The notes below the pieces were generated by a model. It was given only the letters and a program-made list of their open reading frames with translations, was not told where the DNA came from and did not search any database. Source: Agromyces cavernae (lineage in GTDB: Bacteria; Actinomycetota; Actinomycetes; Actinomycetales; Microbacteriaceae). From it: a stretch of 64,000 nucleotides of DNA. The translations under genes and the position numbers were made by a program. Positions within the stretch are counted from its first letter, which is position 1, and every line of letters begins with the position of its first letter. Below, piece after piece: positions 33,280 through 41,162 of the stretch. The stretch is from assembly GCF_021044935.1 (NCBI RefSeq), contig NZ_JAJNMP010000003.1, positions 496,001 through 560,000 on the forward strand. The letters run 5' to 3'.

Positions 33280-34661
33280 GCCGCCTTGAGCCCTTCTGCG
33301 ATACGGAGCCCTTCGGCAACGATGGCGAGACCCTCGATGAGGAGCTCGTCCGAAATCGTGAGCGGGGGAAGGAAGCGGATCACGTTGCCGTACGTGCCGC
33401 ACGTGAGCACGACGACGCCGTTCTGGTGGGCGTGCTTCGCGATGGCGTTCGTGAGGGCCGCGTCGGGTGCGCCGGTCTCGGGGTCGACGAGTTCGATCGC
33501 GACCATCGCGCCGCGGCCCCGCACGTCGCCGATGCGCGCGTCTGCGGTGCGCAGCGCGTTGAGGCGGCCGATGAGCACGGCGCCGATCTCGCGGGCACGC
33601 TCGATGAGGCCGTCGGCCTCGTACGACTCGATCGCGGCGAGCGCCGCGGTGCACGCGAGCGGGTTGCCGCCGTAGGTGCCGCCGAGACCGCCGGCCATGG
33701 CGGAGTCCATGATCTCGGCGCGACCGGTGACCGCCGAAAGCGGCAGGCCGCCCGCGATGCCCTTCGCCGTGACGACGAGGTCGGGGACGATGCCGTCGTG
33801 CTCACTCGCGAACCAGGCGCCCGTGCGGCCGAAGCCGGTCTGCACCTCATCGGCGATGAACACGACGTCGTTCGCGCGGGCCCACTCGACGAGCGCCGGA
33901 AGGAAGCCCTGCGCCGGGACGATGAAGCCGCCTTCGCCCTGGATGGGCTCGATGATGATCGCGGCGAGGTTCTCGGCGCCGACCTGCTTCTCGATCTGGG
34001 TGATCGCGCGGGCCGCGGCCTCGGCGCCCGACAGGCCGCCGTCGCGGAACGGGTACGAGAGCGGCGCGCGGTACACCTCGGACGCGAACGGGCCGAAGCC
34101 GCTCTTGTACGGGATGTTCTTCGCGGTGAGGCCCATGGTGAGGTTCGTGCGGCCGTGGTACGCGTGGTCGAACGCGACGACGGCCTGCTTCTTCGTGAAG
34201 TGACGGGCGATCTTCACGGCGTTCTCGACGGCCTCGGCGCCCGAGTTGAACAGCGCCGAGCGCTTGACATGGTCGCCGGGCGTGAGCTCGTTGAGCTTCT
34301 CGGCGACGGCCACGTAGCTCTCGTAGGGTGCGACGGTGAAGCACGTGTGGGTGAACGCGTCGAGCTGGGCCTTCACGGCCTCGACCACGCGCGGGTTGGC
34401 GTTGCCGACACCGGTGACGGCGATGCCCGAGCCGAGGTCGATGAGCGAGTTGTCGTCGGCGTCGACGAGAACCCCGCCGCCCGCGGCGACGACCGAGACG
34501 GGAATGGTGGTGCCGACACCCGAGGCGACGGCCTCGGCCTTGCGCGCCATGAGCTCCTGCGAGCGCGGGCCCGGGATGGCGGTGACGAGGCGGCGCTCCT
34601 GCGCGAGCGCGGGGCCTCCGGTGGCGGTGGCCGGCGTGGCCGGGGTGTCGACGAGAGTCAT
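33276..34661 (-). CDS. gabT: 4-aminobutyrate aminotransferase
   Basis: A 461-residue class III PLP aminotransferase. Visible features are the FNSGAEAVENAVKIAR cofactor loop, AFDHAYHGRTN, EPIQGEGGFIVP, ADEVQTGFGRTG and the PLP lysine in VVTAKGIAGGLPLSAV. It transfers the amino group of GABA to 2-oxoglutarate, giving succinic semialdehyde and glutamate. It is the first gene of a minus-strand cluster with glutamate dehydrogenase and gabD, divergent from a PucR-type regulator. Confidence 0.93.
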   Translation of the reverse strand: MTLVDTPATPATATGGPALAQERRLVTAIPGPRSQELMARKAEAVASGVGTTIPVSVVAAGGGVLVDADDNSLIDLGSGIAVTGVGNANPRVVEAVKAQLDAFTHTCFTVAPYESYVAVAEKLNELTPGDHVKRSALFNSGAEAVENAVKIARHFTKKQAVVAFDHAYHGRTNLTMGLTAKNIPYKSGFGPFASEVYRAPLSYPFRDGGLSGAEAAARAITQIEKQVGAENLAAIIIEPIQGEGGFIVPAQGFLPALVEWARANDVVFIADEVQTGFGRTGAWFASEHDGIVPDLVVTAKGIAGGLPLSAVTGRAEIMDSAMAGGLGGTYGGNPLACTAALAAIESYEADGLIERAREIGAVLIGRLNALRTADARIGDVRGRGAMVAIELVDPETGAPDAALTNAIAKHAHQNGVVVLTCGTYGNVIRFLPPLTISDELLIEGLAIVAEGLRIAEGLKAA

Positions 34662-34740
34662 GGCTGCTCCGATGCAAGGTGGCGGCGGTGGCTGATGCGT
34701 CGATGGTAGGTCGCGGCGATCGGATGGCTCAGCGCCCGCG

Positions 34741-34756
34741 TGTACACTCGGGTACA
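34741..34756. promoter_or_regulatory. Candidate operator TGTAC-N6-GTACA in the gabT/pucR intergenic region
   Basis: An inverted repeat TGTAC (34741-34745) / GTACA (34752-34756) lies midway between the divergent gabT and pucR-like genes. It stands out as AT-richer than its surroundings. It is a reasonable binding site for the PucR-family activator that would switch on the GABA genes in both directions. Confidence 0.5.
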
Positions 34757-34786
34757 GGTTGTTGGACGCCGCGTATAAGCTCGCTC

Positions 34787-34866
34787 GTCGATCGAGTAGG
34801 CCCGCCAGGGCCGTATCCAGATCACGCACGGGTCTCGATACGCTCCTTCGTCGCACTCGACCGACG
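34787..34866. repeat. Dispersed palindromic element, copy 5 (degenerate)
   Basis: Outer arms ATCGAGTAGG and GCACTCGACC and inner arms GTATCCAGA and TCTCGATAC show several mismatches relative to the other copies. It lies 8 nt upstream of the Shine-Dalgarno of the PucR gene, within its leader. Confidence 0.7.
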
Positions 34867-34884
34867 ACATGCCGAGGAGGCGCA

Positions 34885-36540
34885 ATGAAGCCCACCGTGC
34901 AGACCCTGCTCGACCGTACCGAACTCGGTCTCGGGTTGCTCACCCCAACCGCCACGCTCGCCCCGGGCGCGCTCGAGACGCCGGTCGCCTGGGCGCACAG
35001 CTCCGACCTGCCCGACCCGACCCCGTTCCTCGACGCGGGGCACGTGCTGCTCACGACCGGCACGCAGTTCGGCGACGCGGCGTCCGACGACGCCGGCACC
35101 TCAGGCGGGGCATCCGATGGCGGGGCATCCGAGAACGGCGCCTTCGCCGACGCCTACGTGCGCCGCCTCCGCGAGGCGGGCGTCGCGGCGCTCGGGTTCG
35201 GCACCGAGGTCATCCGCGCGGGCACTCCCGACGCGCTCATCGCAGCATGCACCGCGCAGGGACTCCCGCTGTTCGAGGTGCCGTACCGGGTGCCGTTCAT
35301 CGCGATCGCCCGGCTCGTCGCCGACCTGCTCGCCGAAGACGCCTACGCCCGCCAGGCGTGGGCGCTCGCGGCGCAACGCGCGATCTCGCTCGCGGCCCTG
35401 CGACCCGACGGGCTCTCGGCGACCCTCGCCGAGCTCTCGAGGCGGCTGGGCACGTGGGTCGGGCTCATCGATGCGACCGGGTCGGTCGACCGCGAGGCGC
35501 CACCCGGCGGACTCGGCCAGCCCGCACTCGGCGAGGTCGTCGGCGAGGCGCGATCGATGCTGCGGCGGGGCCAGCGCGCGAGTCGCACGCTGCTCGCCGC
35601 CGAGTCGACGGATGCCCCGCAGCGCCTGACCCTGCAGACCCTCGGCGGCGGCGGGGCGCTTCGCGGAGTGCTCGCGATCGGCGACTCCCCCGAGCTCGAC
35701 CAGGCCGGCCGCGAGGTGGTCACCTCGGTCATCGCCCTCGCCGGGCTCGCACTCGAGCAGAACCGCGACCTCGACCGGGCGCGTGGGCACCTGAGGTCGG
35801 GACTGCTGCGCAGCATCCTCGCCGGCGACACGGCGCTCGCCGAGCGGGTCGCCGCCGAGATGTGGGGCGAATTGCCGCATGCGCCGGTGCGGGTCATGGT
35901 GACGGATGCCCCGCTGGCCCACGTCGATCAACTCACCGAGTTGCTCGAGCTGCGCGTCGAGGAACGCGAGGGGCGCCTGTTCTTCGGGCGTGACGACGAG
36001 CAGTTCGTGCTCGTCGTCGAGCAGCACGATGCGGGGCTCGCCGACGAGCTCGCGTCGGAGTTCGGGCTGCCGGTGGGGGTGTCCGACCCGGTCGGCGGGA
36101 GCGACGGCGGCGCGGCGGGCGGCATCGCCGCGGCCGGCGGCATCGCCGCGGGCGCGACCGGCGGCATGGCGCTCGCGCACGAGCAGGCGATGCGCGCGCT
36201 CGAGCGCGCCCGCGAGACCGGCGCCGGCGTCTCGTACTTCGAGGAGATCAGCCGCCAGGGCGTGCTCGCGTTCCTCGCCCGCACCGACGCGCGCGCCGTC
36301 GCGCTCGCGACCCTCGCGCCGCTCACCGAGCACGATGCCGCACACGGCACCTCGCTCGTCACGACCACGCGAACCTGGCTCGAGCACGGCGGGCAGTTCG
36401 ACGCCACGGCGCAGGCGCTCGGCGTGCATCGGCACACCGTGCGCAGCCGCATCGCCCTCGCCGAGCGGCTACTCGGCCGCGACCTCTCGGGCTTCCACGC
36501 CCGCGCCGACCTCTGGGCGGCCCTGCTCGCCGTGGGCTGA
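34885..36540 (+). CDS. PucR-family transcriptional regulator
   Basis: A 551-residue regulator. The N-terminal PucR domain (about 1-130) includes LGLGLLTPTATLAPGAL and GHVLLTTGTQFG. A middle GGDEF-like/GAF-like region follows. The C-terminal HTH_30 domain (about 485-550) contains FDATAQALGVHRHTVRSRIALAERLLGRDL. PucR proteins activate nitrogen-source genes such as those for purines, GABA and polyamines in actinobacteria. ATG 34885 follows GAGGAGG (34874-34880). It is divergent from gabT and probably controls the putrescine/GABA cluster. Short Gly/Ala-rich inserts (about 75-90 and 410-430) look like local repeat expansion. Confidence 0.88.
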   Translation: MKPTVQTLLDRTELGLGLLTPTATLAPGALETPVAWAHSSDLPDPTPFLDAGHVLLTTGTQFGDAASDDAGTSGGASDGGASENGAFADAYVRRLREAGVAALGFGTEVIRAGTPDALIAACTAQGLPLFEVPYRVPFIAIARLVADLLAEDAYARQAWALAAQRAISLAALRPDGLSATLAELSRRLGTWVGLIDATGSVDREAPPGGLGQPALGEVVGEARSMLRRGQRASRTLLAAESTDAPQRLTLQTLGGGGALRGVLAIGDSPELDQAGREVVTSVIALAGLALEQNRDLDRARGHLRSGLLRSILAGDTALAERVAAEMWGELPHAPVRVMVTDAPLAHVDQLTELLELRVEEREGRLFFGRDDEQFVLVVEQHDAGLADELASEFGLPVGVSDPVGGSDGGAAGGIAAAGGIAAGATGGMALAHEQAMRALERARETGAGVSYFEEISRQGVLAFLARTDARAVALATLAPLTEHDAAHGTSLVTTTRTWLEHGGQFDATAQALGVHRHTVRSRIALAERLLGRDLSGFHARADLWAALLAVG

Positions 36541-36541
36541 C

Positions 36542-36570
36542 GCCGTCGGCGACGGCCCGGCGAGCGCCGG
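36542..36570. terminator. Two adjacent small hairpins between converging genes
   Basis: GCCGTC-GGC-GACGGC (36542-36556) and CCGGCG-AG-CGCCGG (36557-36570) are perfect 6-bp stems placed back to back between the pucR-like and beta-glucosidase genes. They may serve as a transcript end in both directions; there is no U-tract. Confidence 0.45.
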
Positions 36571-36582
36571 CGCGCGCCCGCG

Positions 36583-37962
36583 TCAGCGCGACTGGGCGGC
36601 GATGACCCCGCGGTACCAGTCGAACGAGTCCTTGCGGGTCCGTTCGCCCGAGTCGAAGTCGATGTGCACGAGGCCGAAGCGCTGCGTGTACCCCTCGGCC
36701 CATTCGAAGTTGTCGATGAGCGACCAGACGAAGTAGCCCCGCACGTCGACGCCGAGCTCAACGGCGTGCCTGACGGCGCTCAGGTGCGCGTCGAGGTACG
36801 CGATGCGCTCGACGTCGTGCACGGCTCCGTCGACCACGACGTCGGGGAACGATGCCCCGTTCTCGGTGATCACGATCGGGGGCAGCCGGTCGCCGTAGTC
36901 GTCCTGCAGCCCGACGAGCACGTCGGCGAACGCCGAGGGAACGATCGGCCAGCCGAAGCCCGTGACCGGCACGTCCACGAAGTCGGCGGGTTCGAACGGC
37001 AGGCCGGCCGCGGCGAATTCCGAGCCGGCGGATGCCGCTGCCACGCGCGTGGGGTTGTAGAAGTTGACCCCGTAGAAGTCCAGCGGGGCGGCGATCAGCT
37101 CGAGGTCGCCCGGCTGCACGCCCGGGAACCCGTCGATGCCGAATGCCGACAGGTCGGGGTATGCGCCTGCGAGCACGGGATCGGCGAAGATGCGGTTGTA
37201 GACGAGGTCGAACGCCGCCGCCGCGAGTTGATCGCCGGGGGCATCGGAGGCCGGCACGACGAGCGTGTGGTTGTTGGTGATGCCGACCTCGGCGGTGCTG
37301 TTCGCGCGGATCGCCGAGACCGCGAGGCCATGGGCGAGCAACTGGTGATGCGCCGTGGGCAGGGCGCCCATCATGAGCGCACGACCGGGTGCCTGGGTGC
37401 CGAGGGCGTAGCCCTGCAGCGTCATCATCGCCGGCTCGTTCAGCGTGATCCACCGGTGCACGCGGTCACCGAGCCGGTCGAGCACGAGCGCGACGTAGTC
37501 GGCGAATCGCGTCGCGGTGTCTCGAGCGAGCCAGCCGCCGGCATCTTCGAGCGCCTGGGGAAGGTCCCAGTGGAACAAGGTCGGCAGCGGAGCGATGCCG
37601 GCGCCGAGCAGCCCGTCGACGACCCGCTCGTAGTAATCGAGGCCGGGGCCGTTCGCCGGCCCGGTGCCGTCGGGCTGCACTCGTGTCCACGAGATGGAGA
37701 AGCGGTAGTCGGTGACACCGAGTTCGGAGAGGAGCGCGATGTCGTCGGCGTATCGCCGATAGCTGTCGGCGGCGATCCCGGCGGTCGCGCCCTCGAGAAT
37801 GCGCCCTGGCGTCTGCGAGAACGTGTCCCAGATCGAGGAGCCCCGCCCGTCGGCGCCGGTCGATCCCTCGATCTGGAATGCGGCGGTGGCGGCACCCCAG
37901 CGGAACCCCGGGGCGAACGGCGGGAGTGCTGCCAGCGGCGGTTCGTGCCGGTGTTCGGTCAT
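36583..37962 (-). CDS. Glycoside hydrolase family 1 beta-glucosidase
   Basis: A 459-residue TIM-barrel enzyme. It begins PGFRWGAATAAFQIEGS, has the acid/base glutamate in ITLNEPAMMT, the nucleophile in IVITENGASFPD and the C-terminal GYFVWSLIDNFEWAEGY. It is cytoplasmic (no signal peptide) and cleaves terminal beta-linked glucose or related sugars from short oligosaccharides. No sugar transporter is next to it. A 22-bp inverted repeat (38019-38040) upstream suggests repressor control. Confidence 0.94.
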   Translation of the reverse strand: MTEHRHEPPLAALPPFAPGFRWGAATAAFQIEGSTGADGRGSSIWDTFSQTPGRILEGATAGIAADSYRRYADDIALLSELGVTDYRFSISWTRVQPDGTGPANGPGLDYYERVVDGLLGAGIAPLPTLFHWDLPQALEDAGGWLARDTATRFADYVALVLDRLGDRVHRWITLNEPAMMTLQGYALGTQAPGRALMMGALPTAHHQLLAHGLAVSAIRANSTAEVGITNNHTLVVPASDAPGDQLAAAAFDLVYNRIFADPVLAGAYPDLSAFGIDGFPGVQPGDLELIAAPLDFYGVNFYNPTRVAAASAGSEFAAAGLPFEPADFVDVPVTGFGWPIVPSAFADVLVGLQDDYGDRLPPIVITENGASFPDVVVDGAVHDVERIAYLDAHLSAVRHAVELGVDVRGYFVWSLIDNFEWAEGYTQRFGLVHIDFDSGERTRKDSFDWYRGVIAAQSR

Positions 37963-38018
37963 CGAGTTCCCGCCGTCTCTGGTCGTGGCGGGGATCAGAT
38001 GTCCCCGCGCGGCCGCGC

Positions 38019-38040
38019 ATGTGGGTCAGTTGACCCACAT
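38019..38040. promoter_or_regulatory. Operator ATGTGGGTCA-GT-TGACCCACAT upstream of the GH1 gene
   Basis: A perfect inverted repeat with 10-bp arms in the 194-nt gap between the GH1 gene and DUF1918. Its core TGGGTC-AGTT-GACCCA has the same layout as the TGAGTC-N4-GACTCA operators at 39841-39914. A TetR-like repressor is therefore likely. It is 57 nt from the GH1 start and 117 nt from the DUF1918 start. Confidence 0.65.
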
Positions 38041-38156
38041 CGATCACCCTAGCCGGTGCGCCCGATGAGGGGAAGGCGCCGTTTCGCCGCCGGAACGCGC
38101 GACCTTCCGCCTCGCCGACCCCGGGCGTACTCTGGGATGAGTCGAGAGGGGACGCC

Positions 38157-38351
38157 ATGCAGGCAGCGGTCGGCGATCGATTGGTCATCCACGGCAAGCA
38201 GGTCGGCCAGGCCGACCGACACGGCGAGATCCTCGAGGTGCGCGGAGAGAACGGCGGGCCGCCCTTCCTCGTGAAGTTCGACGACGGCCACGAGACCCTG
38301 CTCTACCCGGGAGCGGATTGCGAGCTCGAGCGCGAGCGCCAGGCGCGCTGA
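38157..38351 (+). CDS. DUF1918-domain protein
   Basis: A 64-residue single-domain protein. The start AVGDRLVIHGKQVGQADRHGEILEVRG and the end GHETLLYPGADCEL are the DUF1918 pattern, a small SH3-like beta barrel common in actinobacteria. Function is unknown. ATG 38157 follows GAGAGGGGA. It stands alone, with a palindromic element right after it. Confidence 0.88.
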   Translation: MQAAVGDRLVIHGKQVGQADRHGEILEVRGENGGPPFLVKFDDGHETLLYPGADCELERERQAR

Positions 38352-38355
38352 GTCC

Positions 38356-38450
38356 GTCGCTGATCGGGTAGCGAGCGCAGCGAGCGTTCCGAGATCCCGC
38401 ACGAGGTGGTCTCGATACGCGTGCCTTCGGGGGCGCTACTCGACCGGCGA
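38356..38450. repeat. Dispersed palindromic element, copy 6
   Basis: The outer arms (ATCGGGTAGCG and GCTACTCGACC) and inner arms (TCCGAGATC and GGTCTCGATAC) are recognisable but diverged. It occupies most of the gap between DUF1918 and the SGNH hydrolase and ends about 10 nt before the promoter of the latter. Confidence 0.7.
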
Positions 38451-38460
38451 GTCCGGCCGC

Positions 38461-38466
38461 TAGCGT
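38461..38466 (+). promoter_or_regulatory. -10 box TAGCGT of a leaderless promoter (SGNH hydrolase)
   Basis: TAGCGT ends 7 nt before the ATG at 38474. It is the same hexamer as at 130-135 and 1478-1483. Confidence 0.6.
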
Positions 38467-38473
38467 GGAGGGC

Positions 38474-39235
38474 ATGTTCACCTCCTACGCGGCGATCGGC
38501 GACAGCTTCACCGAGGGCGTGGGCGACGAGATGCCCGACGGCAGCGTGCGGGGCTGGGCCGACTTCGTCGCCCTCGGTCTGGCGCAGGCCGCTCGCCAGC
38601 CGATCGGCTACGCGAACCTCGCGATCCGCGGCCGCAAGCTCGGCCCGATCATCGACGAGCAACTCGATGTCGCGATCGCGCTGAAGCCCGACCTGCTGAG
38701 CTTCAACGGCGGCGGCAACGACATGCTGCGGCCCCGCATGGACGAGCAGGCGACCGCTACGCGGTTCCGCGGGGCGATCGAGCGCATCCGCGCGGCCGAC
38801 ATCCACGTGCTCATGCTCAGCGGCGCCAACCCCACCGAGCACATTCCGATGGGCAAGGTGTTCGACGCCCGCGGCGCGCGCCTCACCGCGGCCCTCGTCG
38901 ACCTGGCCGAGGTGCCGGGAGTGACCTTCGTCGACAACTTCAACGACCGAGGGCTCCGGGACATCCGCTACTGGTCGCCCGACAAGCTGCACCTGAACGC
39001 GCTCGGGCACGCACGGGTGGCGAGCAACGTGCTCACTGCGCTCGGTGTCGCGGTGCCCGACGAGTGGGGTGTCGCCGAGGTCGCGGCCGCTCCTCCCGGG
39101 GCGCGCAGCCGCAACACGGCCGCGTACTATCGCGAGTTCGTGCTGCCGTGGATCGGACGGCGGCTCACCGGCCGTTCGTCGGGCGACGGCCGCACCGCCA
39201 AGCGCCCCACGCTCGAACCGACGCCGTCGGCGTGA
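38474..39235 (+). CDS. SGNH/GDSL-family lipase or esterase
   Basis: A 253-residue hydrolase without a signal peptide. Block I is AIGDSFTEG with the catalytic serine, block III is FNGGGNDML, and block V is DKLHLNALGH with the catalytic Asp and His. Members cleave esters of lipids, sugars or acylated small molecules. The ATG at 38474 is chosen because it matches the leaderless promoter; a GTG at 38465 lies inside the -10 box. The C-terminal about 40 residues are basic and variable. It converges on the RibD-like gene. Confidence 0.88.
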   Translation: MFTSYAAIGDSFTEGVGDEMPDGSVRGWADFVALGLAQAARQPIGYANLAIRGRKLGPIIDEQLDVAIALKPDLLSFNGGGNDMLRPRMDEQATATRFRGAIERIRAADIHVLMLSGANPTEHIPMGKVFDARGARLTAALVDLAEVPGVTFVDNFNDRGLRDIRYWSPDKLHLNALGHARVASNVLTALGVAVPDEWGVAEVAAAPPGARSRNTAAYYREFVLPWIGRRLTGRSSGDGRTAKRPTLEPTPSA

Positions 39236-39263
39236 TCGATGTGCACGCGCGCGTGGTGAGCTG

Positions 39264-39827
39264 CTACCCGAGGTCGCGAACCGGGTGGTATCGGAAATTC
39301 ACCTCGGCCATGGGCTCGCCGTTGATGAGCCGGAGCGGTACGGGCGATCCACCCGGGTTGTCGTACAGCCGGATGCCGTCGCCGAGGAGCACCGGAAGGA
39401 TGTGGAGGTCGATCTCGTCGATGAGGCCGCGCTCGAGCAGCTGACGGCCGACGGTCGGCGAGAGCACCTCGACATTCTTCCCACCTGCCGCGCGCTGGGC
39501 CGCCTCCAAGGCCTCGGCCACGTCGCAGTCGAGGAACGTCACGCCCTCAGCGGGCTCGGCATCCTCGGGGTGATGGGTGAGCACGAAGATCGGCCCGCTC
39601 CAGGCGCCGCCGTACACCGCGTTCGGATCGGGGAAGGCGTCCCATCCAGCGCGTCCGCCGAGGATGGCTCCGGTCGTGCTGGTGTATTCCTCTATCAGCC
39701 CCGCCCGGTTGGTCGCATCCGGCATCCAGTCCATGCTGTGGCCGGGCCCGGCGACGAACCCGTCGAGTGACATCGAGAAGTGCCAGAGGACCTTCCCGGC
39801 GGCGGTCTGGGGAGTGGTGTCGTGCAT
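39264..39827 (-). CDS. RibD C-terminal/dihydrofolate reductase-like protein
   Basis: A 187-residue protein of the RibD_C (YyaP/YwjB-like) family. It begins LWHFSMSLDGFVAGPGHSMDW and contains AILGGRAGWDAF, PIFVLTHHP and LIDEIDLHILPVLLGDG. These proteins resemble dihydrofolate reductase but their substrates are mostly unknown; NADPH binding is likely. ATG 39827 follows AAGGAG. The upstream palindromes and a divergent TetR gene indicate that it is the regulated target. Confidence 0.87.
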   Translation of the reverse strand: MHDTTPQTAAGKVLWHFSMSLDGFVAGPGHSMDWMPDATNRAGLIEEYTSTTGAILGGRAGWDAFPDPNAVYGGAWSGPIFVLTHHPEDAEPAEGVTFLDCDVAEALEAAQRAAGGKNVEVLSPTVGRQLLERGLIDEIDLHILPVLLGDGIRLYDNPGGSPVPLRLINGEPMAEVNFRYHPVRDLG

Positions 39828-39840
39828 GTTCGGCTCCTTC

Positions 39841-39874
39841 GGCTTGAGGTGAGTCAGCTGACTCACCTCAAGCC
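39841..39874. promoter_or_regulatory. 34-bp perfect palindrome, TetR operator 1
   Basis: Every position from 39841 to 39874 pairs with its mirror image around the centre AGCT, with the core AGGTGAGTC-AGCT-GACTCACCT. It lies 14 nt before the RibD-like start, over its Shine-Dalgarno region. This is unusually long for a TetR site and could also fold in the mRNA. Confidence 0.8.
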
Positions 39875-39892
39875 ACGGTACCGATGCTTCGA

Positions 39893-39914
39893 AGGTGAGT
39901 CAAGCGACTCACCT
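39893..39914. promoter_or_regulatory. TetR operator 2 (AGGTGAGTC-AAGC-GACTCACCT)
   Basis: It has the same 9-bp arms as operator 1, with spacer AAGC. It covers the -35 region of the tetR promoter (the -10 box AATACT is at 39921-39926). The two centres are about 46 bp apart. Confidence 0.78.
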
Positions 39915-39920
39915 CTGTGG

Positions 39921-39926
39921 AATACT
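39921..39926 (+). promoter_or_regulatory. -10 box AATACT of a leaderless promoter (tetR)
   Basis: AATACT ends 6 nt before the ATG at 39933 and follows operator 2 directly, so repressor binding would block RNA polymerase. Confidence 0.6.
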
Positions 39927-39932
39927 GGATTC

Positions 39933-40565
39933 ATGTCACGCGAACTCTCTGCGTACCATCGACAGGTCGCCGCAACCAACCGTGCGGCGATCCTCGACGC
40001 GGCCACAGATCTGTTCCTCGAGTTCGGATACGACCGCACCTCGCTGGCGCGCGTCGCCGAGCGCGCCGGGGTCTCCAAGGCGACACTGTTCAAGCAGTTC
40101 CCGACGAAGGCGGAACTCTTCGAAGCGACGGTGCTCGCCGCGGGTGACGCGCCCGACGGAGTGCCTGTAGACCCGCCGTCCGGAGACTTCCGCGCGGGTC
40201 TGGTGACCTTGGGCCTCGCGTACGTGGAGCTGCTGTGCCGCCCTCGGATGGCGGACCTGATCCGGGCCGTGATCGCCGAGTCACCGAGGTTTCCGGAGCT
40301 GCGGGAGCGAACGTTCGATTTCGGCACGCTGCCCGTGCTCGCTTCACTCAGGCGCTACTTCCGAGCGGAAACCGCTGCGGGAACCGCCGACGTCGACGAT
40401 CTGGACCTGGCGGCAACGCAGTTCCTCGGCATGATCGCCACCGTCGTCTTCTGGCCCCGCCTCGTCCACGGCAACTGGTCGCTCAGTGACGAAGAGACGC
40501 GCACGGTTGTCGACGAAGCAGCTCAGACGATCGTCGCACGCTACGCCGCGCCCGTGAGTCGCTGA
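39933..40565 (+). CDS. TetR-family repressor divergent from the RibD-like gene
   Basis: A 210-residue protein. The helix-turn-helix (about 20-65) includes TSLARVAERAGVSKATLFKQFPTKAELF. The C-terminal region resembles the AefR-like TetR_C class. The start at 39933 is set by the leaderless promoter. It probably represses itself and the RibD-like gene through the two operators between them; the effector is unknown. Confidence 0.9.
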   Translation: MSRELSAYHRQVAATNRAAILDAATDLFLEFGYDRTSLARVAERAGVSKATLFKQFPTKAELFEATVLAAGDAPDGVPVDPPSGDFRAGLVTLGLAYVELLCRPRMADLIRAVIAESPRFPELRERTFDFGTLPVLASLRRYFRAETAAGTADVDDLDLAATQFLGMIATVVFWPRLVHGNWSLSDEETRTVVDEAAQTIVARYAAPVSR

Positions 40566-40573
40566 TTCGCGAC

Positions 40574-41074
40574 TCAGCCCGCGCCGTTGAGCACCTCGGC
40601 GACGAACGCCCGCGTGCGGCGGGCCAAACCCTCGATGCGCTCGAGTTCGTGCGTGCTCGGTTGCACCTCGGAGGGCGCCGGCGGACGGCCCAGCCGCACC
40701 GTCTCCTGGCAGGCGAGGTCGCTGCAGATGTAGGTGCCGACACTGTCGCCCCGCTCACCCGGCGCACCACCACGCCGCGCCGAGAAGAGCACGACCTGGT
40801 CGCCCGGCTGCTGCGTGTGGCAGAGGCTGCAGATCGCGGCCCGATGGTGGGAGCCGGTGCGCTCGGCAGCACGCAGGACGACACCCGCGGCCGATCCGTC
40901 GAGTTCGGTGATGAGGTAGCCGCGCGCCGGGATGCGCGGGTCGCGCCACGCGAACGCATCGAGGGGCGCCCACTCGGTGACGAAGAACCGCACGGGCAGC
41001 GAGACCTGGGCGAGCTCGGCCTCGGTGGCGTTGCCGAGCGTCGAGCGGATGTCGCTCTCGACGAGTGCCTGCAT
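40574..41074 (-). CDS. FBP-domain treble-clef zinc-finger protein (FusB-like C-terminal domain)
   Basis: A 166-residue protein with the C-terminal zinc-binding fold of elongation-factor-G-binding proteins. Four cysteines lie in ICSLCHT and YICSDLACQE, and the motif RGYLITELDG precedes them. FusB-type proteins bind EF-G and free it from fusidic-acid-stalled ribosomes. Only the zinc domain is recognisable here, so a role at the ribosome is plausible but not shown. It is a single-gene unit converging on tetR. Confidence 0.8.
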   Translation of the reverse strand: MQALVESDIRSTLGNATEAELAQVSLPVRFFVTEWAPLDAFAWRDPRIPARGYLITELDGSAAGVVLRAAERTGSHHRAAICSLCHTQQPGDQVVLFSARRGGAPGERGDSVGTYICSDLACQETVRLGRPPAPSEVQPSTHELERIEGLARRTRAFVAEVLNGAG

Positions 41075-41162
41075 GCGTCCCCTCCCGTGCGCGACCCATC
41101 CAGTCTACGAACCGCGCCGCCGGGCGGCGAGGCGACCGGCATTCGGGAAGCGAGGGCCGCGG

